DNA of 23,892 bases from a virus. The notes under the pieces are model-generated. The model ran no database searches, was not told where the DNA came from, and was given only the letters and a program-made list of their open reading frames with translations. The DNA lies in the IMG/VR virus record IMGVR_UViG_3300047667_000722, positions 1-23,892 of that record. One strand, 5' to 3'. The position numbers and the translations under genes were made by a program. Of this stretch, positions 1 to 5,911 are shown in pieces; the first letter of the stretch is position 1, and the number at the start of each line of letters is the position of its first letter.

Positions 1-170
1 AGTTGGCCCATAGTGCCGAAGTGATACTGGATCGCAGGCCCTTTGATGGTTATAGCGGCCGCGATAGCCTCCCGCGTTACGCGTGTATAGTGCGTTGAGG
101 CGGCCAGCACTAGCGCGGCGGCTATGATTTCGTCCTTTCGGATTTCTGGTTTAAGTCGTTTTGTTTTCAT
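1..170 (-). CDS. TetR-like HTH-only small regulator (3' end outside window)
   Basis: The gene starts at ATG 170 and runs off the left edge after about 56 codons. The visible part reads as an N-terminal TetR-type helix-turn-helix: a helix with I-I-A-A-A-L-V-L-A-A, then V-T-R-E-A-I-A-A-A, then a recognition helix ending in Y-H-F-G-T-M, the usual end of a TetR DNA-binding domain. Small phage proteins of this kind generally lack a ligand domain; whether that holds here cannot be seen. It has its own promoter-like sequence just upstream (179-207) and a weak AAGG ribosome site, so it may begin a separate transcription unit. A related protein lies at 3184-3441. Role as a DNA-binding regulator is inferred. 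Confidence 0.7.
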   Translation of the reverse strand, partial: MKTKRLKPEIRKDEIIAAALVLAASTHYTRVTREAIAAAITIKGPAIQYHFGTMGQ

Positions 171-178
171 AGCCTTAT

Positions 179-207
179 AAATTAAAGCTTATTTTCTAAC
201 TTGTCAA
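179..207 (-). promoter_or_regulatory. Sigma70-type promoter for the TetR-like gene
   Basis: On the minus strand a perfect TTGACA (-35, 207-202) is followed after 17 bases by TAATTT (-10, 184-179), nine bases before the ATG at 170. The -35 hexamer begins next to the stop codon of the methyltransferase gene. The same hexamers and a shared spacer core, GAAAATAAG, occur at 10536-10564 in front of the whole leftward operon, which makes this more than a chance match. Confidence 0.65.
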
Positions 208-1548
208 CTATATTTTAGACCTAGCCTCCGCGATCGCGTGATAGTCCGGATCGATCTCCCAGCCGATAAACGAAAAGCCCTCCAAAGCGCACGCGCGAGG
301 CGTTGAGCCGCTACCGACAAAAGGATCCGCGCATAGTCCGCCCGGAGGCGTTACCAGGCGTACAAGCCAGCGCATAAGCTCGGTAGGCTTGACGGTCGGG
401 TGAATGTTACGACTCCCGCCCGTGCGGCCTGCTCCGGCTCTTGGCGAGTTGAGGCCGTCGGATCCTTCCGTGCGTTCGGTACACTCGGCCGCGCTCGACA
501 TGTTGAACGACTCGAGGCCCGCTTCGCGATCAGCTTTTGAGGCTTTGGCGCAATAGAAATACGTCGCCATTGGCTCAGGTAGGCCGCCGTCGTGCCATAC
601 GTTACCGGGCCATCGCTCACCGATCCGGCATTCGTCGATATTTAAAGCGCCGCAGCCGTGCGTCATAACGTTGTTAGCGTAGGTTCCTTCTAACGGCTTG
701 CGGGCAAATATGATCGGCTCGTGGCATGGCTTGAGGGCCGTCCCGAAGCCCTCCCAGCGTTTGGCCTCCTCGCTGTAGGCGGCCGTTATGTCTTGCGGCT
801 CGCTACGCTTTGATCCGCTCACGTTTGCGCGCCACTCCGACGCCTGAGCGGGGTCCTCATGCTTGCCGATCACCGGGCGCCGCTTTAGGTTTTGACTTTC
901 AACGGTGCGCGCGGCTACCGCTAGTTCGATCGTGATCGGCGGTTGCGTCTTGAAGTGAGGGCGCAACGCTTCAAAGTGCTCGCGGACGGCGATCTCGGGT
1001 TGCTTGCCGCCTGGAGGTACATCGGTATAGTGTCGGCCCATGCCGTTGGTCCCGAGGAGCTTGTCGATCCCCGTACTAGACAGCGCGCAGTTTCCGCGGA
1101 TCCAGCGGGTAAACGCGTATTGTTGCTCGCGTTGCGGCCCTAGTTTGTCGAGCGTGTCAATATGCTTTGAGACGTCTAGAGACTTTGGGAAACCGGACCC
1201 GTAAAGCCAATGGCCCATATCAAAAATTTCAAAGCCCGCTAAGCGAAGCGAGGTCGCCATAAGATCAACCGTTCGCGATCCTGCAAAGACAGCCGCAACG
1301 CCTCCCGGTTTTAATATCCGATAAGCCTCCGCCCAGGTAGCCGGACCGGGTACGAACGAGTCCCACGACTTACCCATAAAGCCCGAGCCGGTCGCCTTGT
1401 AGTCGTCCCCGTTAAGCCAGTGTGTAAGGACTTCGCGGATCTTGGGTTGTTTGCTCAGGCCGTACGGCGGATCTGTTACGATGGAGTCGATCGAGTTCTC
1501 GGGCATGAGGCGCATCCCGGCGCGACAGTCACCTAGTAAAATTGTCAT
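208..1548 (-). CDS. DNA methyltransferase, N6-adenine type (N6_N4_Mtase family)
   Basis: A 446-residue protein with the beta-class order of methyltransferase motifs. The catalytic TDPPYGLS lies at residues 25-32. The AdoMet-binding DPFVGSGST lies near the C-terminus (408-416), followed by G-W-E-I-D, and is preceded by a conserved H-P-T-V-K-P. DPPY is typical of adenine-N6 enzymes, but N4-cytosine activity cannot be excluded. The central 150 or so residues would hold the target-recognition part; specificity cannot be read. No restriction enzyme lies beside it, so it is an orphan methylase that probably protects phage DNA or marks it. The start overlaps the stop of the upstream gene as ATGA. 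GATC is strongly over-represented in this gene and elsewhere in the window. Confidence 0.9.
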   Translation of the reverse strand: MTILLGDCRAGMRLMPENSIDSIVTDPPYGLSKQPKIREVLTHWLNGDDYKATGSGFMGKSWDSFVPGPATWAEAYRILKPGGVAAVFAGSRTVDLMATSLRLAGFEIFDMGHWLYGSGFPKSLDVSKHIDTLDKLGPQREQQYAFTRWIRGNCALSSTGIDKLLGTNGMGRHYTDVPPGGKQPEIAVREHFEALRPHFKTQPPITIELAVAARTVESQNLKRRPVIGKHEDPAQASEWRANVSGSKRSEPQDITAAYSEEAKRWEGFGTALKPCHEPIIFARKPLEGTYANNVMTHGCGALNIDECRIGERWPGNVWHDGGLPEPMATYFYCAKASKADREAGLESFNMSSAAECTERTEGSDGLNSPRAGAGRTGGSRNIHPTVKPTELMRWLVRLVTPPGGLCADPFVGSGSTPRACALEGFSFIGWEIDPDYHAIAEARSKI

Positions 1549-1787
1549 TTTCCGTTCACCGCCATTTGAACCTCCTTAAGGTGCTTGATCTCGTGGAGGA
1601 TCTCCTCCCTCATGCCGTCGCGTACCGTCGTTCGCAAAGCTAAAGCCCCTAAAATCTCTAAGCAAAAATTAACGCCGCCCTGCCTTTGCGCGCTAAGCGA
1701 TCTTGATAAGTCCACGGTTTCTCTCTCAAGTGCTTGTATTTTTAAAGTCATGCGCTTAAATCCCGCGCGTTGTTGTGTGGGCGTCAT
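1545..1787 (-). CDS. Small hypothetical protein with coiled-coil character
   Basis: An 80-residue protein not recognised from any family. Residues about 10-35 are rich in K, Q, E, R and L and could form a helical coiled coil; the C-terminal third is also charged and helical. It lies between two genes with ATGA overlaps on both sides and has a good ribosome site (GGAGGGG), which supports it as a real, translationally coupled gene. No cysteines or catalytic signature are obvious. No function can be assigned. Confidence 0.6.
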   Translation of the reverse strand: MTPTQQRAGFKRMTLKIQALERETVDLSRSLSAQRQGGVNFCLEILGALALRTTVRDGMREEILHEIKHLKEVQMAVNGK

Positions 1788-2212
1788 GACCCCTCCCCTT
1801 TTCCGTCTATTAGATCCTGAGCTTGGATCAGCAAACCCGATACTTTCTTAGCCCGCTCTAAGCATTTTACCTGCGAGACGTCGGGCTGGAGGCCAAAAGC
1901 TTTTGATATGTCCGCTAAAGACGCTTCGTACTCCGCCTTCGCCTCCCTCTCGCACCCCGCGATCGTCCGTCTCCCCAGCCCCCAGAGGGGGCAGTCGCCC
2001 TTTCGGTAGATGTTGTACCCTTCGCCTATAACCATTCCGTCGGTCTTCCGGTATCGGCCCGACTCGGTCACAAACTGCGACTTGGTGACCCTTTGGACGT
2101 TACATGAAATGAAAAACTCGCCGGGAAAGTACACCGTGCGCCACCTTTGTATCCCTGTTTTTACGCGGTAGAACAACTCGTCCCCCACCTTAACATTATC
2201 GTAATTATTCAT
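1784..2212 (-). CDS. Hypothetical protein, beta-rich N-terminus
   Basis: A 142-residue protein. The first 75 or so residues alternate hydrophobic and charged residues and begin with V-K-V-G-D-E-L-F-Y-R, which resembles an SH3-like beta barrel as seen in many small phage proteins. The C-terminal half (C-E-R-E-A-K-A-E-Y onward) is helical and charged. It starts at ATG 2212, overlapping the nuclease stop as ATGA, and ends in an ATGA overlap with the next gene. Not recognised; the fold statement is an impression from the residue pattern. Confidence 0.6.
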   Translation of the reverse strand: MNNYDNVKVGDELFYRVKTGIQRWRTVYFPGEFFISCNVQRVTKSQFVTESGRYRKTDGMVIGEGYNIYRKGDCPLWGLGRRTIAGCEREAKAEYEASLADISKAFGLQPDVSQVKCLERAKKVSGLLIQAQDLIDGKGEGS

Positions 2213-2712
2213 AGTTTTACGTCTCCAGTACTAAAGCAGGCGAACCCGTTTATACGCTTGATCAGCGTGGCCCATGCCGCCTGAGCGACTTGGGCGGGGT
2301 CGTTTGGGTTAAAGTGCCAGCCGGGCTTCTTGACCTCAACGCTCCCGAATTGGGCGATCGTCGTGCCAACGTGGCGCGGCTCAATCTTGCGCGGAATGGC
2401 TAGGATCAGGTCGGCGCTTTTAAATTTTTGGTTTAGTTGGTGGCTATCGTTCGCGAGCCCGTAGCGGATCGGCGGCTTTTCAACTATAAAATTAAAAGAG
2501 CATTTCGGGCAGTGGTGCGTCTCTTTGGTCTTAGTCGCCCCGACGTTATTCCGCCAGCTAAACCCGCCCTGAGCGCCAATCGACTTACGCGCGGCGTTTT
2601 GTGCCCATGCTTCGCTCTTGCCGTTCGTCTTGGCTTGCGCGTCGACAGTTAGCAGGGCGTCAAGCTCTTGCGCGGCTTCGGGCCAGCGCGCCCGCCACTC
2701 AGACCAGTGCAT
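2209..2712 (-). CDS. VRR-NUC-like PD-(D/E)XK nuclease
   Basis: With the start at ATG 2712 the product has 167 residues and begins M-H-W-S-E-W. A longer open frame exists upstream, but it lies almost wholly inside the HD gene and is low-complexity, so the shorter start is preferred. A nuclease core is visible: E34 in S-E-A-W-A-Q, D101 in S-A-D-L-I-L-A, then V-E-V-K-K-P with E126 and K128, and a following helix with Q-A-A-W. This order matches the VRR-NUC/Holliday-resolvase-like group. A C-P-K-C pair (residues 68-71) with preceding histidines may add a small zinc knuckle. Likely acts on branched or recombining phage DNA. It overlaps the HD gene by 14 bases. Confidence 0.75.
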   Translation of the reverse strand: MHWSEWRARWPEAAQELDALLTVDAQAKTNGKSEAWAQNAARKSIGAQGGFSWRNNVGATKTKETHHCPKCSFNFIVEKPPIRYGLANDSHQLNQKFKSADLILAIPRKIEPRHVGTTIAQFGSVEVKKPGWHFNPNDPAQVAQAAWATLIKRINGFACFSTGDVKL

Positions 2713-3193
2713 AATACACCGCCAGCCATGCCGCTTTCGCTTGCTCAGCGGTCCAGCGTCGCACCGTGAAGTTGTAGGGCTCAGCGGTGGGGCGTTCAAA
2801 CGCGCCAAAGCTTATAAGCTCGGTAGTTAACATTCGTAGATCAGCTTCGCGGACAAACTCGTGGCGCGTTTCAACTTCCCACCGCTCGTCTACTTGCTTT
2901 AAGTATTGCGCTTCTAGGTGCCCGGCGGGTAGGCCCAAATAATTCTTAACGGGTGTTATTATGTCACCGGTCCAGACTTCACAAACGTCGTGCATAAGCC
3001 CCGAAAACTTAAGCGCTTGCGGAAGTTGTTCGGATACGTGGACACAGTGCTGGGCTACGCTGTAGGCCCCGAACGCGCCGTTAAAACGGTTTATGTGTGC
3101 GAGAGAATGCGCGATAGTCTCAGGCGTTATCTTGTCGCCTATCGATCCACCGACCGTATGGATCGAAAAGTCCCCTAGCATACTTACTGGCAT
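2699..3193 (-). CDS. HD-domain phosphohydrolase (YfbR-like)
   Basis: A 164-residue protein from ATG 3193, chosen because a G-rich ribosome site (TGGGGGC) lies about nine bases upstream and the gene then overlaps its neighbour by only 10 bases. ATG 3181 is an alternative. The metal site is clear: Y-S-V-A-Q-H with H49, then L-M-H-D with H68 and D69, and a second acidic cluster at T-G-D-I. The leading segment I-A-H-S-L-A-H-I-N-R-F-N-G is typical of phage HD proteins related to 5'-deoxynucleotidases. It probably hydrolyses deoxynucleoside monophosphates and so shifts the nucleotide pool. Substrate is inferred from the family. Confidence 0.82.
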   Translation of the reverse strand: MPVSMLGDFSIHTVGGSIGDKITPETIAHSLAHINRFNGAFGAYSVAQHCVHVSEQLPQALKFSGLMHDVCEVWTGDIITPVKNYLGLPAGHLEAQYLKQVDERWEVETRHEFVREADLRMLTTELISFGAFERPTAEPYNFTVRRWTAEQAKAAWLAVYYALV

Positions 3194-3441
3194 AATAAGC
3201 GCCCCCAGGCTTGCGCGTACCCTAGGCGCTCGGCTTCGATCTCGACGGCTAACCGGTAGCACTTAGCCGGGTCGATGATCACCTCGGCGCGCATCTCTTC
3301 GCGAAGTTGTGCGGCGCTGATCTGCTTTACGACGGTACGCAAGCCAAAGCCCACGATTGGCGCTATCGCTTCAAACGTGACTTGCTTCCCTGCAGCGTGT
3401 AAGGCTAACGCCGCCTCAACTATTAGTTGTTTTTTATTCAT
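3184..3441 (-). CDS. Second TetR-like HTH-only protein
   Basis: An 85-residue protein whose first 55 residues follow the TetR helix-turn-helix pattern: I-V-E-A-A-L-A-L-H-A-A-G, then V-T-F-E-A-I-A-P-I-V-G, then a third helix and Q-L-R-E-E-M-R-A-E-V. It aligns by eye with the partial gene at 1-170. The usual Y-x-H-F-x-T-M after the recognition helix is replaced by K-Q-I-S-A-A, so DNA contacts may have changed. There is no room for a ligand-binding domain. A ribosome site (AGGAC) precedes ATG 3441, and the gene overlaps both neighbours by 8-10 bases. Regulatory role inferred. Confidence 0.65.
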   Translation of the reverse strand: MNKKQLIVEAALALHAAGKQVTFEAIAPIVGFGLRTVVKQISAAQLREEMRAEVIIDPAKCYRLAVEIEAERLGYAQAWGRLLCQ

Positions 3442-3961
3442 CGTCTTGTCCTGTTAGTCTTGCGAATTCTAAGGCGCCGATCTCTACCCACCCTTTCGGC
3501 ATAACAAATTCTTTTTTGTAAGGGATAGCGCCGAATATCAGAGAGCCCTCCCCCCCGAAAGACGCTCGGCGGATTGTGAACCCTCGGCGGCTTGACTCCT
3601 TGACCTCGCCTAAGAACTCGAGAAACTCCGCGGCCACTACCGTATCAAGATCCGGCGTACTGTTTGCTAAGATTACGGCCCACTCTATAGAGCTGGCAAT
3701 TTCGCCCCTTTTGCAAGTGTGGATGTAGTGCCCCGCCGCGTACTCCTTTTTTTTGTGGTAGATTGGATCGTCTTGTTTTGTTTTAAATCCGAGGTGTAGA
3801 TCCGTTCGGCCAAAAGATCGGGAAACTAAGACCTCGTCGCACCCGCTAGATTTTTTAAGAGTTTCCATTGCGGCATTCCTAGTCGTTTGGTGCACCCTGG
3901 CTTTTTTCATCAATTCGCGAGCTTTCTCGCCTTCGAGTTTTACATGTACTGTAATATTCAT
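3434..3961 (-). CDS. Hypothetical protein
   Basis: A 175-residue soluble protein I do not recognise. The N-terminus (M-N-I-T-V-H-V-K-L-E-G) looks like a beta strand followed by a basic helix with K-A-R-E-L-M-K-K-A-R. The middle has a short H-x3-C-K-R and several aromatic residues; the C-terminus is acidic (Q-D-D-E). No membrane segment or known catalytic motif was seen. It starts at ATG 3961 in an ATGA overlap with the SLOG gene and has an AAGGGC ribosome site, so it is probably co-translated with it. Confidence 0.6.
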   Translation of the reverse strand: MNITVHVKLEGEKARELMKKARVHQTTRNAAMETLKKSSGCDEVLVSRSFGRTDLHLGFKTKQDDPIYHKKKEYAAGHYIHTCKRGEIASSIEWAVILANSTPDLDTVVAAEFLEFLGEVKESSRRGFTIRRASFGGEGSLIFGAIPYKKEFVMPKGWVEIGALEFARLTGQDDE

Positions 3962-4410
3962 CTTAAAGCCCTTGTTATTAGCTCGCGCGTGGCGATAGTT
4001 ATGCCGGGCGAGACGCTTTCGCGGTTGCCGGCAACGTTTAAAACTTCGATATTTTGCACAAATCCCCGAAGCGACTTCTCAAAGGCTACCGCGTCAGTTG
4101 GCAGCAGAAAGATCGGCTTATTAAATCGGTTACAAAATGCGATCGTTTGGAGCGTGCCCTTGCTATTGAAGTCCGTCGCGACGATTAAAGTCGCATCGGA
4201 GTTGACCACGTTGTTCATTGTGCGAAGCGAATAATTAAGGCTTACGCCCTCGTGGAGCCCAAAGCGCGACTGGAGGGTCATCTCGCGCCCCCGCTCAGTA
4301 CGGAAGCCGAGCGGCGCCTCGCCGCCCGTCTCAATGCCTAACGCCTCGGCGGCGAGTAGCCCGCCAAGGTCAGCGCCCGATTGTCCGCCGCTAATGATCA
4401 GCTTTAGCAT
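3958..4410 (-). CDS. YpsA-related SLOG protein (annotated in databases as 'putative molybdenum carrier')
   Basis: A 150-residue single-domain protein with the pattern of the cpYpsA/MoCo-carrier branch of the SLOG superfamily. It shows I-I-S-G-G-Q-S-G-A-D at the N-terminus (nucleotide-binding loop), then G-G-E-A-P-L-G-F-R-T-E, Y-S-L-R-T-M-N-N-V, S-D-A-T-L-I-V-A, and a late N-V-A-G-N-R-E-S. The whole protein is one Rossmann-like domain of normal length. SLOG domains bind nucleotides or nucleotide-derived ligands and are often found in conflict systems; the 'molybdenum carrier' name rests on weak evidence. In a phage it may bind or destroy a host signalling nucleotide, or act in nucleotide salvage beside the HD protein. 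That role is inference. Confidence 0.82.
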   Translation of the reverse strand: MLKLIISGGQSGADLGGLLAAEALGIETGGEAPLGFRTERGREMTLQSRFGLHEGVSLNYSLRTMNNVVNSDATLIVATDFNSKGTLQTIAFCNRFNKPIFLLPTDAVAFEKSLRGFVQNIEVLNVAGNRESVSPGITIATRELITRALR

Positions 4411-4610
4411 GACAACGACTCCGCGGTGACTTTAGCGGCTAGCGCGACCATCTCGGCGCAACGATTGCGAAGCTCGTCGTTAGTCTCAAGTTGTGCGACT
4501 AGCGTTGAAAAGCTGATCCCTGATTTGTCGGATAACAAGCGGATCGCGTCGCCAAGTGCTAAGGCTTGAAAAGCTGGACTTGCTGCTACTGCTAATGGGG
4601 TGAGGTTCAT
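4404..4610 (-). CDS. Small hypothetical protein
   Basis: A 68-residue helical protein starting at ATG 4610, chosen because an AAAGGG ribosome site lies 10 or so bases upstream and a promoter lies just before that; the longer open frame would read through the promoter. The sequence is rich in A and L with a short S-G-I-S-F-S-T-L-V-A-Q-L segment that could be a helix-turn-helix-like hairpin, but nothing diagnostic. It overlaps the SLOG gene start by 7 bases. Function unknown. Confidence 0.6.
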   Translation of the reverse strand: MNLTPLAVAASPAFQALALGDAIRLLSDKSGISFSTLVAQLETNDELRNRCAEMVALAAKVTAESLSC

Positions 4611-4619
4611 GTCGTTTTT

Positions 4620-4680
4620 GCCCTTTCGTTTAGTTAGTAAGGCTATTATGCACGCGTGCGCGTTATAGCGCAAGCGTTAT
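4620..4680 (-). repeat. Direct repeat b, downstream copy (gene-end plus promoter leader)
   Basis: A 61-base stretch that matches 5607-5667 at 52 of 61 positions by hand count. It carries the promoter and ribosome site for the 68-residue gene. Read in the appropriate frame on the minus strand it encodes A-C-A-I-T-R-T-R-A-stop, which resembles the end of the winged-helix gene (A-C-T-I-A-R-N-H-A-Q-stop) located 1 kb upstream, so it is a relic copy of that gene's 3' end. Confidence 0.8.
4645..4673 (-). promoter_or_regulatory. Promoter copy 2 with tandem operator-like repeats
   Basis: On the minus strand TTGCGC (4673-4668), a 17-base spacer and CATAAT (4650-4645) lie upstream of ATG 4610. Two related 11-mers, TGCGCTATAAC starting at 4672 and TGCATAATAGC starting at 4652, are exactly 20 bases apart, so a dimeric repressor could contact the -35 and -10 regions from one helix face. 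The whole leader is a diverged copy of 5607-5667. Confidence 0.6.
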
Positions 4681-4683
4681 TTT

Positions 4684-5442
4684 TTAATTAATTTCACGAC
4701 TCCAGCCAATCGCGATCAGCTCTTTGGGTCCCAAGCCTTTGGCGAGGTCGGCGCGCATCGTTTCGGCTAACGAGCTTTTGAGCTTCTCGGCTTGTACCAT
4801 GCCGTGGATCTCGTCCTCCGAGTTGTACCAAAAGACGATCCCCCGATCGAGGTGCAACACTTCGACCTCAACGCCGTCAAGGATTACGGTCTGCCCAGCT
4901 TGCGGGAACGGTTTCGCGCTTTCGACCTTTGGGCGGTAAATATCGCCCGCGCTACAGGACCAAACGCGATGGAATATAGTGATCTCTTGTTCAAAGTGTA
5001 CCCCCGTGATCCGAAGTTCTTCCAGTAGGTTAAAACGTTGAAGCCGATCTAGGTCCGCCCCATTAGCCTCATAAAGAAAGCCGTCGACGCTTATTTTTAC
5101 AAGAGGTTTTGGGGAGGGGTGCGCTCTTAGCTCGAAGGGCATTTCGTTTATGGTAATAATTGTGGTCGGGTCTTGCTGGAGATCAAGCTTTCGGCTGTAG
5201 GTGCCGTTTTCGTCATACTGCCAAACCCGATCAAGTACCGTGACTTGGTGAGGGAGAGGGCGCTTATTGTCAAGCCAGCGGAACGTTAGACGGTGCGCTT
5301 TTTTAGGCGCCACCATGTGCAGGCGCTTATTGTCGTCAACGTTGTACGACGTGCCCTCTATGATTACCGCGGCCGGCGTAAGGCCTGGCAGAGAGCCGCG
5401 CGCGGTAAGTTTAAACTCGGTGCCATTTATAAAGATGTTCAT
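4684..5442 (-). CDS. Hypothetical beta-rich protein with an internal repeat
   Basis: A 252-residue protein with many beta-type strands and no signal or membrane segment. Two segments align by eye: V-T-V-L-D-R-V-W-Q-Y-D followed by G-T-Y-S-R-K, and I-T-I-F-H-R-V-W-S-C-S followed by D-I-Y-R-P-K about 85 residues later. Each is followed by a further strand pair (T-I-I-T-I-N-E-M-P-F-E-L and T-V-I-L-D-G-V-E-V-E-V). The protein is therefore probably two or three repeats of one small beta domain. The start at ATG 5442 has a GGAGGG ribosome site and an ATGA overlap with the DUF1391 gene. With that gene it is enclosed by direct repeats. Function unknown. Confidence 0.65.
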   Translation of the reverse strand: MNIFINGTEFKLTARGSLPGLTPAAVIIEGTSYNVDDNKRLHMVAPKKAHRLTFRWLDNKRPLPHQVTVLDRVWQYDENGTYSRKLDLQQDPTTIITINEMPFELRAHPSPKPLVKISVDGFLYEANGADLDRLQRFNLLEELRITGVHFEQEITIFHRVWSCSAGDIYRPKVESAKPFPQAGQTVILDGVEVEVLHLDRGIVFWYNSEDEIHGMVQAEKLKSSLAETMRADLAKGLGPKELIAIGWSREIN

Positions 5443-5600
5443 GCCGCATCCCTCCGATCTAGCCAGCGACGCGCGCCCGCTTCGGTCTTGAAGGTTTTAG
5501 AAGCGGAGTACGTAAGCGCCAAGAAAGTGCCGTCGTTTTGTGGAAAAACACCACGCGATAAGCTCTCGTTGTTGCCTAGGTCTAAAGTTTCGTTTTTCAT
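5439..5600 (-). CDS. DUF1391-family small phage protein (YdfA/YdaF-like)
   Basis: A 53-residue protein starting at ATG 5600, after an AAAGGGCG ribosome site and its own promoter. It begins with L-D-L-G-N-N-E-S-L-S-R-G-V-F-P and ends with S-K-T-F-K-T-E-A-G-A-R-R-W-L-D-R. From memory this is nearly the whole DUF1391 signature, as in the E. coli Rac and Qin prophage proteins of about the same length. Function of the family is unknown; members sit in early or immunity regions of lambdoid prophages. The gene together with the following beta protein sits between two copies of a duplicated junction, which suggests it arrived as a cassette. Confidence 0.85.
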   Translation of the reverse strand: MKNETLDLGNNESLSRGVFPQNDGTFLALTYSASKTFKTEAGARRWLDRRDAA

Positions 5601-5606
5601 TTTGTC

Positions 5607-5667
5607 GCCCTTTCGTTTAGTTAGTACGGCTATTGTGCATGGTTGCGCGCTATTGTGCAAGCTTTAT
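5607..5667 (-). repeat. Direct repeat b, upstream copy
   Basis: Partner of 4620-4680 (52 of 61 bases the same by hand count). This copy contains the true 3' end and stop codon (5630) of the winged-helix gene, plus the promoter and ribosome site used by the DUF1391 gene. Confidence 0.8.
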
Positions 5668-5911
5668 ATAAAAAGAATTTACCACCGGTCGGATCGTCTT
5701 TCTGCTCTCGCGTTAGGTAGCCCTTTGATCGGCATTTCTCCAAAGTCGCGAAGGCGCTCTGGACGCTCGTGTCGTAGCGCTTAGCGATGATCGCCGTGGT
5801 GACGGGAGAGACGGCCGCGGACAGTACGATCGCCGCTTGGCGCTTGCTTAACAGCAGTTCGCGGGCGGTTTCGGGGTGTAACAGTATGTAACGTCTTATT
5901 TGTTCCGTCAT
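5630..5911 (-). CDS. Small winged-helix DNA-binding protein
   Basis: A 93-residue protein. After a short N-terminal helix, residues about 30-85 read as a winged helix: V-S-P-V-T-T-A-I-I-A-K-R-Y-D-T-S-V-Q-S (turn and recognition helix), A-F-A-T-L-E-K-C-R-S-K-G-Y-L (second helix), then a wing of T-R-E-Q-K-D-D-P-T-G-G-K-F-F-L-Y. This is MarR/ArsR-like in shape, but no family is certain. It starts in an ATGA overlap with the primase-helicase stop and has an AGGAG site. Its 3' end overlaps a promoter with operator-like repeats, so it could regulate that promoter; this is a guess from position. Confidence 0.7.
   Translation of the reverse strand: MTEQIRRYILLHPETARELLLSKRQAAIVLSAAVSPVTTAIIAKRYDTSVQSAFATLEKCRSKGYLTREQKDDPTGGKFFLYKACTIARNHAQ
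5632..5660 (-). promoter_or_regulatory. Promoter copy 1 with tandem operator-like repeats
   Basis: On the minus strand TTGCAC (5660-5655), a 17-base spacer and CACAAT (5637-5632) precede the DUF1391 start at 5600. The 11-mer TGCACAATAGC occurs twice, beginning at 5659 and 5639, exactly 20 bases apart and overlapping both promoter boxes. The -35 half is also inside an imperfect palindrome TTGC-N10-GCAA. The promoter overlaps the last codons of the winged-helix gene. Confidence 0.6.
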
